64,000 bases of DNA from Burkholderiaceae bacterium (GCA_024235875.1 JACKLP010000009.1:1-64000); one strand, 5' to 3'. Positions 1 through 8,446 are shown, counted from the stretch's first letter. The notes: generated from the sequence alone by a model not told the origin. A program made the numbers and translations.

Positions 1-423
1 GGCGTACTGTGCGTCGAGTTCTTCGTGCAAGACGATGGCAGCCTGATCGTCAACGAGATGGCGCCACGGCCGCACAATTCGGGTCACTACTCGATCGATG
101 CCTGCGTGACCAGCCAGTTCGAGCAGCAGGCCCGTGTGCTGGCCGGCTGGCCGCTGGGAGGAACCCAGCAGCATGAACCGGCCGTGATGTTGAACCTGCT
201 CGGCGACGCCTGGTTCCGGGGCGAGGACAAGGGTGCCGCGACCGAGCCCGACTGGCTGCATGTCGTCGCCCATCCGCGCGCGAAGCTGCACCTCTACGGC
301 AAGCGCGAGCCCCGGGTGGGCCGCAAGATGGGGCATGTGACCGTGCTGGGCGATTCGCTCGACCAGGCCATGGGGATCGTCCGCCGAATCGAGCGCGATC
401 TGGGAATCGAAGAAGCCTCTTGA
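1..423 (+). CDS. purK: 5-(carboxyamino)imidazole ribonucleotide synthase, C-terminal part
   Basis: This is the C-terminal 140 residues of an ATP-grasp enzyme of purine synthesis, which carboxylates aminoimidazole ribonucleotide to N5-CAIR using ATP and bicarbonate. The reading frame is open from base 1, so the gene begins upstream of the window; PurK proteins are usually near 380 residues. The visible part has the characteristic PurK segment VNEMAPRPHNSGHYSIDAC followed by SQFEQQ and the PLG loop, which hold metal- and ATP-binding residues of the family. Its TGA overlaps the TTG start of the next gene, so the two are probably co-transcribed. Identity is firm; only the N-terminus is missing. 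Confidence 0.93.
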   Translation, partial: GVLCVEFFVQDDGSLIVNEMAPRPHNSGHYSIDACVTSQFEQQARVLAGWPLGGTQQHEPAVMLNLLGDAWFRGEDKGAATEPDWLHVVAHPRAKLHLYGKREPRVGRKMGHVTVLGDSLDQAMGIVRRIERDLGIEEAS

Positions 424-1499
424 GTGCCGTGGGCGGTCCGATTCGCGATGCCGACGAGGCCAGCCTTCGGGATGCCGTGGCCTTGCTTCGTGCAGGTGGC
501 GTGGTGGCGTTTCCGACCGAAACCGTCTACGGGCTCGGTGCCGATGCCGCGAGCGAATCGGGTGTCGCCCGGATCTACCGGATCAAGGGCAGGCCCGTCG
601 GCCATCCGTTGATCGTGCATGTCGACGGTCTGGAATCCGCGCGTTGGTGGGCCGAGTTCGATGCGGATGCGACGTGCCTGGCGCGTCGGTTCTGGCCGGG
701 TCCGCTGACACTGATCCTGCGCCGACGCCCGGGGGTGCCGGCCTGGGCCTGTGGGCACGAACCGACGATCGGATTGCGCTGCCCGTCCCATCCGGTCGCG
801 ACCCGCCTCCTGGCCGCGTTCAGGCGGGCGGGTGGACACGGCATCGCAGCGCCGTCCGCCAATCGCTTCGGGCGGATCAGCCCCACTCGCGCGCTGCACG
901 TGCTCGAGGACCTCGGCGCCGAGGCTCCCCTGATCCTCGATGGCGGCGATGCCGAGGTCGGCGTGGAGTCGACGATCGTCGACCTGAGCCGGGGCCGCGG
1001 GGTGCTGCTTCGGCCCGGTGCGATCACGGCCGCCGAGATCGCCGATGCGCTCGGCGCACCGATAGAGGATCGCGGCGAGGCGAGCATGGCGCCAGAGGCC
1101 TTCGAGGTGGCCGATGGACGCCGCGCCGAACCCGATGCGCCTCCTCGCACCTCGGGTTCGATGGCCGCTCACTATGCGCCCGTTCGTCCGCTCGAGCTCG
1201 TATCCCCGGGCGAGCTCGCCGATCGGTTGGCGGTGCTTCGCGACCAGGGCGTTCGGGTCGTGCTCTGGTCCCGACGACGCCCGGCGGGGCATGTCGGGGA
1301 ATGGGAGCGAGCGCCCGGGAATGCACGCGACTATGCGCGCGTCCTCTACGACGCCTTGCGCCGATTCGATCGCCTCGATGTCGAGCGCATCGTGCTCGAG
1401 GCACCGCCCGATGGCGCAGACGGCTCCCTGTGGGCGGCCGTCAACGACCGTCTGAAGCGGGCCGCCTTCGGGTCCGGCGCGGCTTCGCCACCGGGCTGA
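420..1499 (+). CDS. L-threonylcarbamoyladenylate synthase, Sua5 type
   Basis: A 359-residue Sua5/YrdC/YwlC-family protein expected to make threonylcarbamoyl-AMP from threonine, bicarbonate and ATP for the t6A modification of ANN-decoding tRNAs in the cytoplasm. The YrdC domain (about residues 15-205) shows FPTETVYGLGADA, the KGRP..HPLIVH loop, GPLTLIL, PSANRFG and STIVDL. After a linker ending near SGSMAAHYAP comes the C-terminal Sua5 domain, so this is the long two-domain form. The TTG start overlaps the purK stop; an in-frame GTG at 429 is an alternative. The last 59 bases overlap the 3' end of the convergent LysR gene. Confidence 0.92.
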   Translation: MSAVGGPIRDADEASLRDAVALLRAGGVVAFPTETVYGLGADAASESGVARIYRIKGRPVGHPLIVHVDGLESARWWAEFDADATCLARRFWPGPLTLILRRRPGVPAWACGHEPTIGLRCPSHPVATRLLAAFRRAGGHGIAAPSANRFGRISPTRALHVLEDLGAEAPLILDGGDAEVGVESTIVDLSRGRGVLLRPGAITAAEIADALGAPIEDRGEASMAPEAFEVADGRRAEPDAPPRTSGSMAAHYAPVRPLELVSPGELADRLAVLRDQGVRVVLWSRRRPAGHVGEWERAPGNARDYARVLYDALRRFDRLDVERIVLEAPPDGADGSLWAAVNDRLKRAAFGSGAASPPG

Positions 1500-2409
1500 G
1501 GTCGACCGCGGATAGCCGGCGCAGCGGCGAGGACCCGCTGGCCCGCGCGGTCACCACCTCGGTGAGCGCTTCGAGCAGGGCCGCGACCAGGTGCGTGCGA
1601 GGGTTCTGTGCCGACTCGATGATCCCGAGCCGCCGCTTCAGCGGCGGCGAGCCGAACGGGATCACGCGAATCGCCGGTGGCAGCGTGCTCGCAGCGATCA
1701 CGGGCACGATCGAGACGCCCAGGCCGTGCTCGACCAGCGAGACCACGGCGTCGAAGGTGCCGATTTCCATGAACGAGTTGACAGCGATCTCGCGCCGCGC
1801 GAGGGCCAGCTCGATGACACGCGCCACCCGTGCATGACGCGAGAACCGAACGTACGGGTTGCCGCTGAGTACCTCGCGATCGGTGGTGCCGGCGGCCGAG
1901 GCGTGGGCGATCACGACCAACTCGTCCTCGGCGAACGCATGGAAGCGGTGACCGGCCGTGACCGTGTCCGGCTCGGTGACGATCACGCCATCGAGCTGGC
2001 CGATGCGCAAGGCTTCCTCGAGTTCGTGCGACAGGCCGGTGCTCAGGTGCACGTGCAGCTCGGGCTGGCGGTCGCGCAAGAGGCGCAGCGCGGCCGGCAC
2101 GATGCCAGCCACCGTCGTGTGGACCGCTCCGATTCGCATCAGGCCGCGCCGGGCCTGTCCTTCGCCGGCCTGCGTCAGTTCGTCCCATTGCAACAGCAAT
2201 GCACGCGCGCGGGCGACGAAGCGCCGGCCGGCGTCGGTGATGCGCGGCGGGCGCGTACGCCGGTCGAAGAGGCCGAAGCCGAGTTCCGCCTCCAGGGCCT
2301 GGATCTGGAGGCTGACCCGCGAGGTGGACAGGCCGACGGCACGGGCCGCTTCGGCAAAACTGCCGTAGTCGGCGATGGCCACGAGTGAGTTCAGGGTCTT
2401 GATGTCCAT
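1441..2409 (-). CDS. LysR-family transcriptional regulator
   Basis: A 322-residue LysR-type regulator. The N-terminal winged helix-turn-helix covers roughly residues 1-60 (MDIKTLNSLVAIADYGSFAE, then a recognition helix with STSRVSLQIQALE), and the rest is the periplasmic-binding-protein-like effector domain. I start at the ATG at 2409 because it is the usual MDIKxL start of the family; upstream in-frame codons would only add a non-homologous tail. The gene diverges from the ThDP/Sdh-like/fumarase-like/TctCBA cluster that begins at 2566, so it is the obvious candidate regulator of that pathway. LysR proteins usually respond to a pathway substrate or intermediate, but the ligand cannot be read from the sequence. 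Confidence 0.9.
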   Translation of the reverse strand: MDIKTLNSLVAIADYGSFAEAARAVGLSTSRVSLQIQALEAELGFGLFDRRTRPPRITDAGRRFVARARALLLQWDELTQAGEGQARRGLMRIGAVHTTVAGIVPAALRLLRDRQPELHVHLSTGLSHELEEALRIGQLDGVIVTEPDTVTAGHRFHAFAEDELVVIAHASAAGTTDREVLSGNPYVRFSRHARVARVIELALARREIAVNSFMEIGTFDAVVSLVEHGLGVSIVPVIAASTLPPAIRVIPFGSPPLKRRLGIIESAQNPRTHLVAALLEALTEVVTARASGSSPLRRLSAVDLSPVAKPRRTRRRPASDGR

Positions 2410-2496
2410 CGTCGATGGTCGTGCCGCGGACGTTCGGTCGTGATGAGCGGGATGGTGCGCAAGTTTTGAAATAGTAAATCTGATCGGGCAATGGTT

Positions 2497-2510
2497 CTCG
2501 ATTGATCGAG
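2497..2510. promoter_or_regulatory. inverted repeat in the lysR/ThDP-gene divergent promoter region
   Basis: A perfect dyad, CTCGAT-TG-ATCGAG, lies in the 156-base region between the divergent LysR gene and the ThDP enzyme gene, next to an A+T-rich patch (2461-2480) that stands out from the surrounding DNA. A second perfect repeat, GGCGCT-TTC-AGCGCC (2528-2542), lies in the presumed leader of the plus-strand cluster. The first is a plausible operator half of the LysR protein, although it does not show the exact T-N11-A spacing; the second could be a leader hairpin. Function is inferred from position only. Confidence 0.4.
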
Positions 2511-2565
2511 TAGACTCCAAGCCGACAGGCGCTTTCAGCGCCGCGATGATCGTGGAGGCGGCAAG

Positions 2566-4185
2566 ATGAGGGGAGCGGATCTGCTCGTGCAGACGATGGC
2601 GTCGGCTGGGGTACGCACGGTCTTCTCGCTGTCGGGCAATCAGATCATGCCGGTATACGACGCCTGCCTGGATGCCGGCATCCGGATCGTCCATACCCGC
2701 CACGAGGCGGCGGCGGTGTTCATGGCCGACGCCTGGTCGCAACTCACGGGAGAGCCCGGCGTGGCGCTGGTGACGGCTGGCGGCGGATTCGGCAATGCGC
2801 TCGGGGCATTGATTTCCGCACGCGCGGCCGAAAGCGCGGTGGTGTTGCTCAGCGGCGATTCACCGCGCGCCCAGGACGGCATGGGCGCATTCCAGGAATT
2901 CGACCAGGTCGCGGCTTCGACCCCGTTCACCAAGTGGTCGCACCGGTCCCGGGAAGCCGCCGCGCTGGGTGACGATTTCCGGACGGCGCACCGCCTCGCG
3001 GGTACGGGCCGGCCCGGGCCCGTGCATCTGGCATTGCCGGTCGATCTGCTCAACGCCACGCTGGCCGATGCCGCCATCGCTGGGGCGCCGGCGGCAGCCG
3101 GACCGGCCGAGCCCGCATCGGATTCACTCGATCGCTTGCGGCAGTTGCTCGGCGAGGCGAGTCGACCGCTGGTGTTGACCGGACCGCAGTTGAACCGGAG
3201 TCGCGCCGGCGCCTTGCTGGACGCGCTCGTCGCTGCCACCGGCGCGCCGGTGGTGTCGATGGAGAGCCCGCGTGGTCTTCGGGATCCGTCGCTGGGCGCC
3301 TTCGCCGACGTGTTCGCACAGGCCGACTTGCTCGTCTATCTGGGCAAGGCGCCCGATTTCACCACCGACTTCGGGCGCCCGCGCGCATCCGACGCGCAGG
3401 TGGTGCTGGTCGCGCCGGAGCGCGAACTGATCGAGCGAGGCCGGCGCCTGTTCGGTGACCAACTGGCGCTGGCGCTCGAAGCCGATGCCATGGGTGTCGC
3501 CGATGCACTGGTGGTGGATGCCAACGGCGATCGCTCGGCCGATCGGACGCAATGGCGTGCGCGCTGCGCGGCGGCGATCGCTTCCCGCGCGCTGGCATCG
3601 GGCCGTGCGCCCGCCTGGGTGAGCGCGTTGAATCAGATCCAGGCCGTGCTCGATGCGGCGCGTGACCCGGTGCTGATCGTGGACGGCGGCGAGTTCGGCC
3701 AGTGGGCGCAGGCCTTCCTGTCGGCCCGCACCCGCGTCATCAATGGTTGTTCCGGAACCATCGGTGGGAGCCTCGCGTGCGCGGTGGCCGCCAGCCTGGC
3801 TCGGCCCGAGGCAACGGTGATCGCCTTGCTTGGCGACGGTACGGTCGGTTTCCATCTCGCCGAGCTCGAGACCGCGGCCCGCGCGGGCGCGCGCTTCGTC
3901 GCGATCATCGGCAACGATGGTCGCTGGAATGCCGAGCACCTGATCCAGTTGCGGGACTACGGTGCGGCGCGGCAGTTCGGTTGTGAACTCGACCCGGCGA
4001 CCGACTATGCGGCGAGTGCGCGGGCGCTGGGTATCGGCGGCGAGCGTGTCGAAGTGCCAGAGGCTCTCGGGGGCGCGCTCCAGCGTGCGCAGGCGGCTGC
4101 GGGACCGTTCCTGATCGACATGCGAATCGAAGGCCGTGGCGCGCCCGTCTTCGCGAGTGCGCCGGCGATCGGAGGTGGACATTGA
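2566..4185 (+). CDS. thiamine diphosphate-dependent enzyme (acetolactate synthase-like)
   Basis: A 539-residue member of the acetolactate synthase/benzoylformate decarboxylase superfamily, with an N-terminal PYR domain, a central domain and a C-terminal ThDP-binding domain. The ThDP-activating glutamate is E47 in HTRHEAAAVFMADAW. The cofactor motif is GDG followed after 24 residues by ND (GNDGRWN) where most relatives have NN. Such enzymes decarboxylate a 2-oxo acid or transfer the resulting aldehyde unit; which reaction applies here is not evident. The ATG at 2566 has a GGAGG eight bases upstream. It is the first gene of the cluster, and its stop overlaps the TTG start of the iron-sulfur subunit, so it probably belongs to the same pathway rather than to branched-chain amino acid synthesis. 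Confidence 0.85.
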   Translation: MRGADLLVQTMASAGVRTVFSLSGNQIMPVYDACLDAGIRIVHTRHEAAAVFMADAWSQLTGEPGVALVTAGGGFGNALGALISARAAESAVVLLSGDSPRAQDGMGAFQEFDQVAASTPFTKWSHRSREAAALGDDFRTAHRLAGTGRPGPVHLALPVDLLNATLADAAIAGAPAAAGPAEPASDSLDRLRQLLGEASRPLVLTGPQLNRSRAGALLDALVAATGAPVVSMESPRGLRDPSLGAFADVFAQADLLVYLGKAPDFTTDFGRPRASDAQVVLVAPERELIERGRRLFGDQLALALEADAMGVADALVVDANGDRSADRTQWRARCAAAIASRALASGRAPAWVSALNQIQAVLDAARDPVLIVDGGEFGQWAQAFLSARTRVINGCSGTIGGSLACAVAASLARPEATVIALLGDGTVGFHLAELETAARAGARFVAIIGNDGRWNAEHLIQLRDYGAARQFGCELDPATDYAASARALGIGGERVEVPEALGGALQRAQAAAGPFLIDMRIEGRGAPVFASAPAIGGGH

Positions 4186-4979
4186 GCGAGCAAGTCGACC
4201 AGATGAGAGGAAAGCCGGTCGCGGCCGAGGAACGGATCACCGTGCGCATCTGGCGTGGCACCGACGAGGGACGGTTCCACGCCTATGAGGTGCCGCTACG
4301 AGCCAACCAGACCGTGCTGGATATCGTGACCGAGGTCCAGCGTCGGCACGAACCCGCGCTCGCGTACCGCTTCGCCTGCCGCGTCGGCGTGTGCGGGTCG
4401 TGCGCGATGACGGTCAATGGCGTGCCGCGGTGGACTTGCCGAACGCATGTGCGACGGGTACTGGAGGACGGCGGTGAGACCGGCGCCAGGACGATCACCA
4501 TCGAGCCGCTGCGCAACCTGCCGCGGATCAAGGATCTGGTGGCCGACATGTCGCCGTTCTTCGACAAATGGACGCGTGCCGGCGGCCGTTTCGAAGGGGC
4601 GCTGACGCGTGCCGACGAACCCCAGGCGGTCGATCCCGGCAGTCGGCGACGGCGTGCGGCCGACGCCGGCATCGAGTGCATCAATTGCGGGGTCTGCTAT
4701 GCGGCCTGCGATGTCGTCGGCTGGAACCCCGAATACCTTGGGCCGGCGGCACTGAATCGAGCCTGGACGCTCTACAACGACGATCGCCACGCAGATCGCA
4801 GCGGCCTGCTCGAGGCGGTACTGGCCGATGGCGGCTGCCAGAGCTGCCACACCCAGGGCAACTGTACCCGCCACTGTCCGGTCGGAATCAGTCCGACCCG
4901 CGCGACGGCGGGTCTGAAGCGCGCATCACTGTGGCAGGCGCTCGGTTTCCGGCGCGGGCGTCCGGAGGCGAAGGCATGA
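4182..4979 (+). CDS. succinate dehydrogenase/fumarate reductase-like iron-sulfur subunit
   Basis: A 265-residue SdhB/FrdB-like electron-transfer subunit. The N-terminal ferredoxin domain carries 2Fe-2S ligands C66, C71, C74 and C86 (CRVGVCGSC...WTC). The C-terminal domain has CINCGVCYAAC (C167, C170, C173, C177) followed by C220, C223, C229 and C233 in GGCQSCHTQGNCTRHCP, providing the 4Fe-4S and 3Fe-4S ligands. The motif CINCG.CYAAC followed by NPE.(I/L)GPAA is closer to fumarate reductase FrdB than to SdhB; the usual proline after the fourth cysteine is Asp here. The TTG start at 4182 overlaps the previous stop. It would pass electrons between the flavoprotein (5700-7454) and the membrane anchor. 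Confidence 0.9.
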   Translation: MSEQVDQMRGKPVAAEERITVRIWRGTDEGRFHAYEVPLRANQTVLDIVTEVQRRHEPALAYRFACRVGVCGSCAMTVNGVPRWTCRTHVRRVLEDGGETGARTITIEPLRNLPRIKDLVADMSPFFDKWTRAGGRFEGALTRADEPQAVDPGSRRRRAADAGIECINCGVCYAACDVVGWNPEYLGPAALNRAWTLYNDDRHADRSGLLEAVLADGGCQSCHTQGNCTRHCPVGISPTRATAGLKRASLWQALGFRRGRPEAKA

Positions 4980-5323
4980 GTGCCCGCGCCGTGCTCGAGG
5001 CCCGGTTGTTCGCGCTGCAGCGGGTTTCCGCGATGCTGGTCGCGCCCTTCGTGCTGGTGCACCTGGGCTTGATGCTCTATGCCGCGAAAGGCGGGCTGAG
5101 CGCGGCGGAGATCCTCGAGCGTACCCGCGGCAGTGGTGGCTGGGCCGTGTTCTACGGCGTGTTCGTCGTGGCGGTCGCCGTGCACGCGCCGATCGGTGTG
5201 CGCAACGTGCTGGTCGAATGGACCCGGCTCCCGCGTCGCGGGATCGACTTCGTCTGCGCCCTGTTCGCACTGGTATTGCTCGGACTCGGCGCGCGGGCCG
5301 TGTTCGCGGTGGTGGCGTCATGA
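4976..5323 (+). CDS. small membrane anchor subunit of the Sdh/Frd-like complex (first)
   Basis: A 115-residue hydrophobic protein with about three membrane spans (roughly residues 17-38, 55-75 and 90-112). It has histidines placed like quinone- or haem-site residues of these anchors: one in LVHLGLMLYA and one in VHAPIGVRNVLVEW, which resembles the HxxxGxRxL element of the SdhC/SdhD families. Length and position between the iron-sulfur and flavoprotein genes fit a two-polypeptide anchor like FrdC/FrdD. The ATG at 4976 overlaps the upstream TGA (ATGA), as does its own stop with the next gene, indicating translational coupling. Whether haem is bound cannot be decided from sequence. Confidence 0.8.
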   Translation: MSARAVLEARLFALQRVSAMLVAPFVLVHLGLMLYAAKGGLSAAEILERTRGSGGWAVFYGVFVVAVAVHAPIGVRNVLVEWTRLPRRGIDFVCALFALVLLGLGARAVFAVVAS

Positions 5324-5703
5324 GCGGCGCCAGGGGCTCCGGCGGCCTGCCCGCCTGGCGCGTGCGCGGTCATCGAGGCTATTGGGCCTTCGTTGGCCAT
5401 CGGGTGTCGGGCCTGGCGCTGGCAGCGTTCCTGCCCTTGCATTTCCTCGCGCTCGGACTCGCGCTCGAGGGCAGTGCGGCCTTCGACGCGTTTCTCGCGC
5501 GTACCAATGCGCCACTCGTTCGCGTTGCGGAATGGGGCCTGGTGACCCTGCTGGTCGTGCACCTCGTCTTTGGCGCGCGCCTGTTGCTCCTGGAGTTCGG
5601 ACACTGGCGCCGCGATGACGATCTGCGTCTGGGCTGGATCGTGCCGGGCGTGCTGGTGGCGGCCGCCTGTGGCGCGGCCTTCGTCTTCGGGTCCTTGTCA
5701 TGA
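5320..5703 (+). CDS. small membrane anchor subunit of the Sdh/Frd-like complex (second, SdhC-like)
   Basis: A 127-residue protein with three predicted membrane helices. It carries the classic SdhC-type signature GHRVSGLALAAFLPLHF near residue 26 (the family pattern is HR.SG followed by a haem-ligand-like His) and a second VHLVFGARLLLLEF segment matching the HxxxGxRxL..E element. Together with the preceding 115-residue anchor it should hold the flavoprotein and iron-sulfur subunits on the cytoplasmic face of the inner membrane and exchange electrons with quinone. ATGA overlaps on both sides show tight coupling with its neighbours. Confidence 0.82.
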   Translation: MSGARGSGGLPAWRVRGHRGYWAFVGHRVSGLALAAFLPLHFLALGLALEGSAAFDAFLARTNAPLVRVAEWGLVTLLVVHLVFGARLLLLEFGHWRRDDDLRLGWIVPGVLVAAACGAAFVFGSLS

Positions 5704-7454
5704 AACCGATCGAAACCCATCGAACCGATATCCTGATCCTCGGATCTGGCGGTGCAGGCCTGTTCGCGGCGCTGCATGCGAAGCGCGCGAACCCGTCGTT
5801 GCGTGTCACCGTCGCCGTCAAGGGCTTGCTCGGAAAGTGCGGCTGTACGCGGATGGTGCAAGGCGGCTACAACGTGGCGATCGCGGCCGGAGATTCGGTC
5901 GAGCGCCATTTCATGGACACGATCGTGGGCGGCAAGTGGTTGCCGCGGCAGGACCTCGCCTGGCGCCTTTGTGTCAGCGCCGTCGAGCGGATCCGCGAGC
6001 TCGAGAACGAGATCGGTTGCTTCTTCGACCGCAACCCCGACGGGACGCTGCATCAGAAGGCGTTTGCCGGCCAGAGCTTCGATCGCACCGTGCACAAGGG
6101 CGATCTCACCGGTATCGAGATCATCAACCGCCTGATGGAGCAGGTGCTCGCGCTCGACGTCGAGAAGCTCGAGGAGCACCGCGCGATCGAGTTGGTCCCG
6201 GCCGCCGATGGCTCCGGCATCTCGGGGGCGCTGCTGATCGACATGCGCCGCGGTGGCTACCGCTTCGTGCAGGCCAAGGCGGTGCTGCTCGCGACCGGCG
6301 GCGGTCCGACGATGTACAAGTTCCACACGCCGTCGGGCGACAAGACCTGCGATGGCCTGGCCATGGCCCTGCGCTACGGCCTGAAGCTGCGCGACATGGA
6401 AATGGTGCAGTTCCATCCGACCGGCCTGCTCGGCGGGCCCGACACCCGCATGACCGGTACGGTGCTCGAGGAAGGCCTGCGCGGCGCCGGCGGCTACCTG
6501 CTCGACGGCGATGGCCGTCGGTTCATGAGCGACTACAGCGACCAGGGTGAGCGCGCCACCCGCGACGTGGTCAGTCGCGCGATCTTCGCCGAGATGCGGG
6601 CCGGTCGTACCACGCCGATGGGCGGGGTGTACATCGAGATGGGGCACCTCGGACCGCAGAATGTCGCCAAGCGTTTTCCAGGCATGGTCAAGCGTTGCGC
6701 TGACTGCGGCTTCGATCTCGCCGGAGGGCGGGTCGAGGTCGTGCCGACCGCGCATTACCTGATGGGTGGGCTCGAGTTCGAGGCCGACACCAGCACGGCC
6801 TCGCCGGGCCTGTTCGCTGCCGGCGAAGACTGCGGGGGCGTGCACGGCGCCAACCGTCTCGGTGGCAACGGCGTGGCCAACTCGACCGTCTTCGGTGGCA
6901 TCGCCGGCGACAGCATGGCGGCGTTCGTGGCGCGCGAGGGCGCCTGGCGCGATCCCGATCGCGGCGTCATCGAGGCCGGCGTGGCCCGGGCCGAGTATCC
7001 GTTCGGTCAGCGCGCGGGCGACCTGCTCGGGCTACGCGAGGAGCTCTGGGACACGATGTGGGACGAAGTCGGCATCCTGCGTACCGCCGAAGGCATCGAG
7101 CGAGGAATTGCGGCCGTGCACGGCCACCGCGAGGCCTTGCGCGGCATCGGCCTGGCAGATGGTGACCGGGCCTTCAATCTCACCTGGCACGATTGGCTCA
7201 ACCTGGAGAACCTGCTCCTGGTCAGCGAGGTCATCGCGCGCGCGGCGCTGGCGCGCGAGGACTCGCGCGGTGCCCATTTCCGCGAAGACTTTCCCGAGAC
7301 CCGCGACATCGAATCCAGTGCGTACACGCAGGTCAGCCTGGAGCGACCCGATGGCGATAGGCTGCTGATCCGCAATGTCCCGGTGGAGTTCACGATCGTG
7401 CGGCCGGGCGAGTCGCTGATCGACGGTGAGGTCGGCGCGCCCAAGGCAGCCTGA
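5700..7454 (+). CDS. succinate dehydrogenase/fumarate reductase-like flavoprotein subunit
   Basis: A 584-residue flavoprotein that would interconvert a succinate-type and a fumarate-type dicarboxylate. The FAD dinucleotide fold is GSGGAG at residues 15-20. Family catalytic and substrate segments are present: MVQFHPTG, the TRDVVSRAI stretch around the proton-donor arginine, HYLMGG, and NRLGGNG near the C-terminal substrate arginine. Two departures stand out. The histidine that binds FAD covalently in SdhA/FrdA (SHT..xQGG) aligns with C49 in GCTRMVQGG, and the common RGEGG loop reads RGAGG. FAD is therefore probably non-covalent, or linked in another way. The downstream fumarase-like genes suggest oxidation of a substituted succinate rather than housekeeping TCA function. 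Confidence 0.88.
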   Translation: MKPIETHRTDILILGSGGAGLFAALHAKRANPSLRVTVAVKGLLGKCGCTRMVQGGYNVAIAAGDSVERHFMDTIVGGKWLPRQDLAWRLCVSAVERIRELENEIGCFFDRNPDGTLHQKAFAGQSFDRTVHKGDLTGIEIINRLMEQVLALDVEKLEEHRAIELVPAADGSGISGALLIDMRRGGYRFVQAKAVLLATGGGPTMYKFHTPSGDKTCDGLAMALRYGLKLRDMEMVQFHPTGLLGGPDTRMTGTVLEEGLRGAGGYLLDGDGRRFMSDYSDQGERATRDVVSRAIFAEMRAGRTTPMGGVYIEMGHLGPQNVAKRFPGMVKRCADCGFDLAGGRVEVVPTAHYLMGGLEFEADTSTASPGLFAAGEDCGGVHGANRLGGNGVANSTVFGGIAGDSMAAFVAREGAWRDPDRGVIEAGVARAEYPFGQRAGDLLGLREELWDTMWDEVGILRTAEGIERGIAAVHGHREALRGIGLADGDRAFNLTWHDWLNLENLLLVSEVIARAALAREDSRGAHFREDFPETRDIESSAYTQVSLERPDGDRLLIRNVPVEFTIVRPGESLIDGEVGAPKAA

Positions 7455-7467
7455 CGGAGGTGAATCA

Positions 7468-8436
7468 ATGATCGAGAACCGGACCATCGAGGACGCGGCC
7501 TACGAGATCATGAAGCGGGCCGCCATCGACATTCCGCCGGACTATGCCGAGGGCATGCGGGCGCTGATGGAGAAGGAGCGCAACGGACTGCCGGTGTTCG
7601 TGCTCAAGGCCATGTTCGACAACTGGGACGCGGCCACCGAGGATCGTCGACCCATGTGTGCCGATACCGGCTTGCCGCGCTACTACGTCAAGGTCGGCAA
7701 CGAGGCCGGATTCACGGGCGGCTTCGTGGGCCTGGAGCGGGCATTGCGCTCGGCCACGGCGCGCGCCACGCACGACGTGCCGCTGCGTCCCAATCGGGTT
7801 CACCCCTTGTGGCGCACCGAGCACAACAACAATGTCGGCGTCAACTCGCCCGAGATCGACTGGAGCTTCGAGCCCGATGCCGACTGGATCGACATCACGA
7901 CGGTCCACAAGGGCGGGCTGTTCGGCACCGACTACCGGATGCTGTTCCCTGGCGATGGCATCGACGGCATCAAGCGTTTCTTCCTCGATGCCATGGTCTC
8001 GTTCGGCAAGCGCGGCCTGGCGTGCCAGCCGGCCATCGTCGGCATCGGGCTGGGCGGATCCAAGGACACGTGCATGGTGCTCGGCAAGCAGGCGGCCTGC
8101 CTGCGCACTGTTGGCGAGCGCAACCCCGATCCGAAGATCGCGGCGCTCGAGGCCGAGCTCAAGACGCTCGGCAACGGACTCGGAATCGGCGCAATGGGTT
8201 TCGCCGGCTCGTCGATGGTCGTCGACTGTCACATCGAGGTCGGATTCACCCACACCGGCGGCATGCCGATGAGTGTCCACAGTTTCTGCCTTTCGTCTCG
8301 TCGTGCCACGGCCCGCATCCATGCCGACGGCCGTGTCGAGTACCGCACCGATCCGCGCTGGTTCACGCCCTACATGCGACGCGAGGGAATCGAGTGGGAA
8401 CCGCACGATAGCGTGCGCGCGTCGATCGCCGACTGA
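7468..8436 (+). CDS. class I fumarase/tartrate dehydratase-like hydratase, alpha subunit
   Basis: A 322-residue alpha subunit of the iron-sulfur (class I) fumarase family, which adds or removes water at an unsaturated dicarboxylate. Candidate 4Fe-4S ligands are C64 (MCADTG), C186 (ACQPAIVGIGLGG) and C274 (VHSFCLSSRRA), spaced as in FumA and TtdA. The ATG at 7468 has GGAGG eight bases upstream and is 13 bases from the flavoprotein stop; earlier in-frame codons lie inside that gene. Family members hydrate fumarate or mesaconate, or dehydrate tartrate; the sequence alone does not choose. Its position right after an Sdh-like complex suggests that it takes the unsaturated product of that complex. 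Confidence 0.9.
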   Translation: MIENRTIEDAAYEIMKRAAIDIPPDYAEGMRALMEKERNGLPVFVLKAMFDNWDAATEDRRPMCADTGLPRYYVKVGNEAGFTGGFVGLERALRSATARATHDVPLRPNRVHPLWRTEHNNNVGVNSPEIDWSFEPDADWIDITTVHKGGLFGTDYRMLFPGDGIDGIKRFFLDAMVSFGKRGLACQPAIVGIGLGGSKDTCMVLGKQAACLRTVGERNPDPKIAALEAELKTLGNGLGIGAMGFAGSSMVVDCHIEVGFTHTGGMPMSVHSFCLSSRRATARIHADGRVEYRTDPRWFTPYMRREGIEWEPHDSVRASIAD

Positions 8437-8446
8437 GGAGCAGAGC

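Noticed and set aside
4182..8436. Housekeeping succinate dehydrogenase plus fumarase of the TCA cycle
   Set aside because: The flavoprotein lacks the FAD-linking His, the genes are clustered with a ThDP enzyme and a carboxylate importer under a divergent LysR gene, and TCA genes are not normally arranged this way; kept as a specialised pathway.
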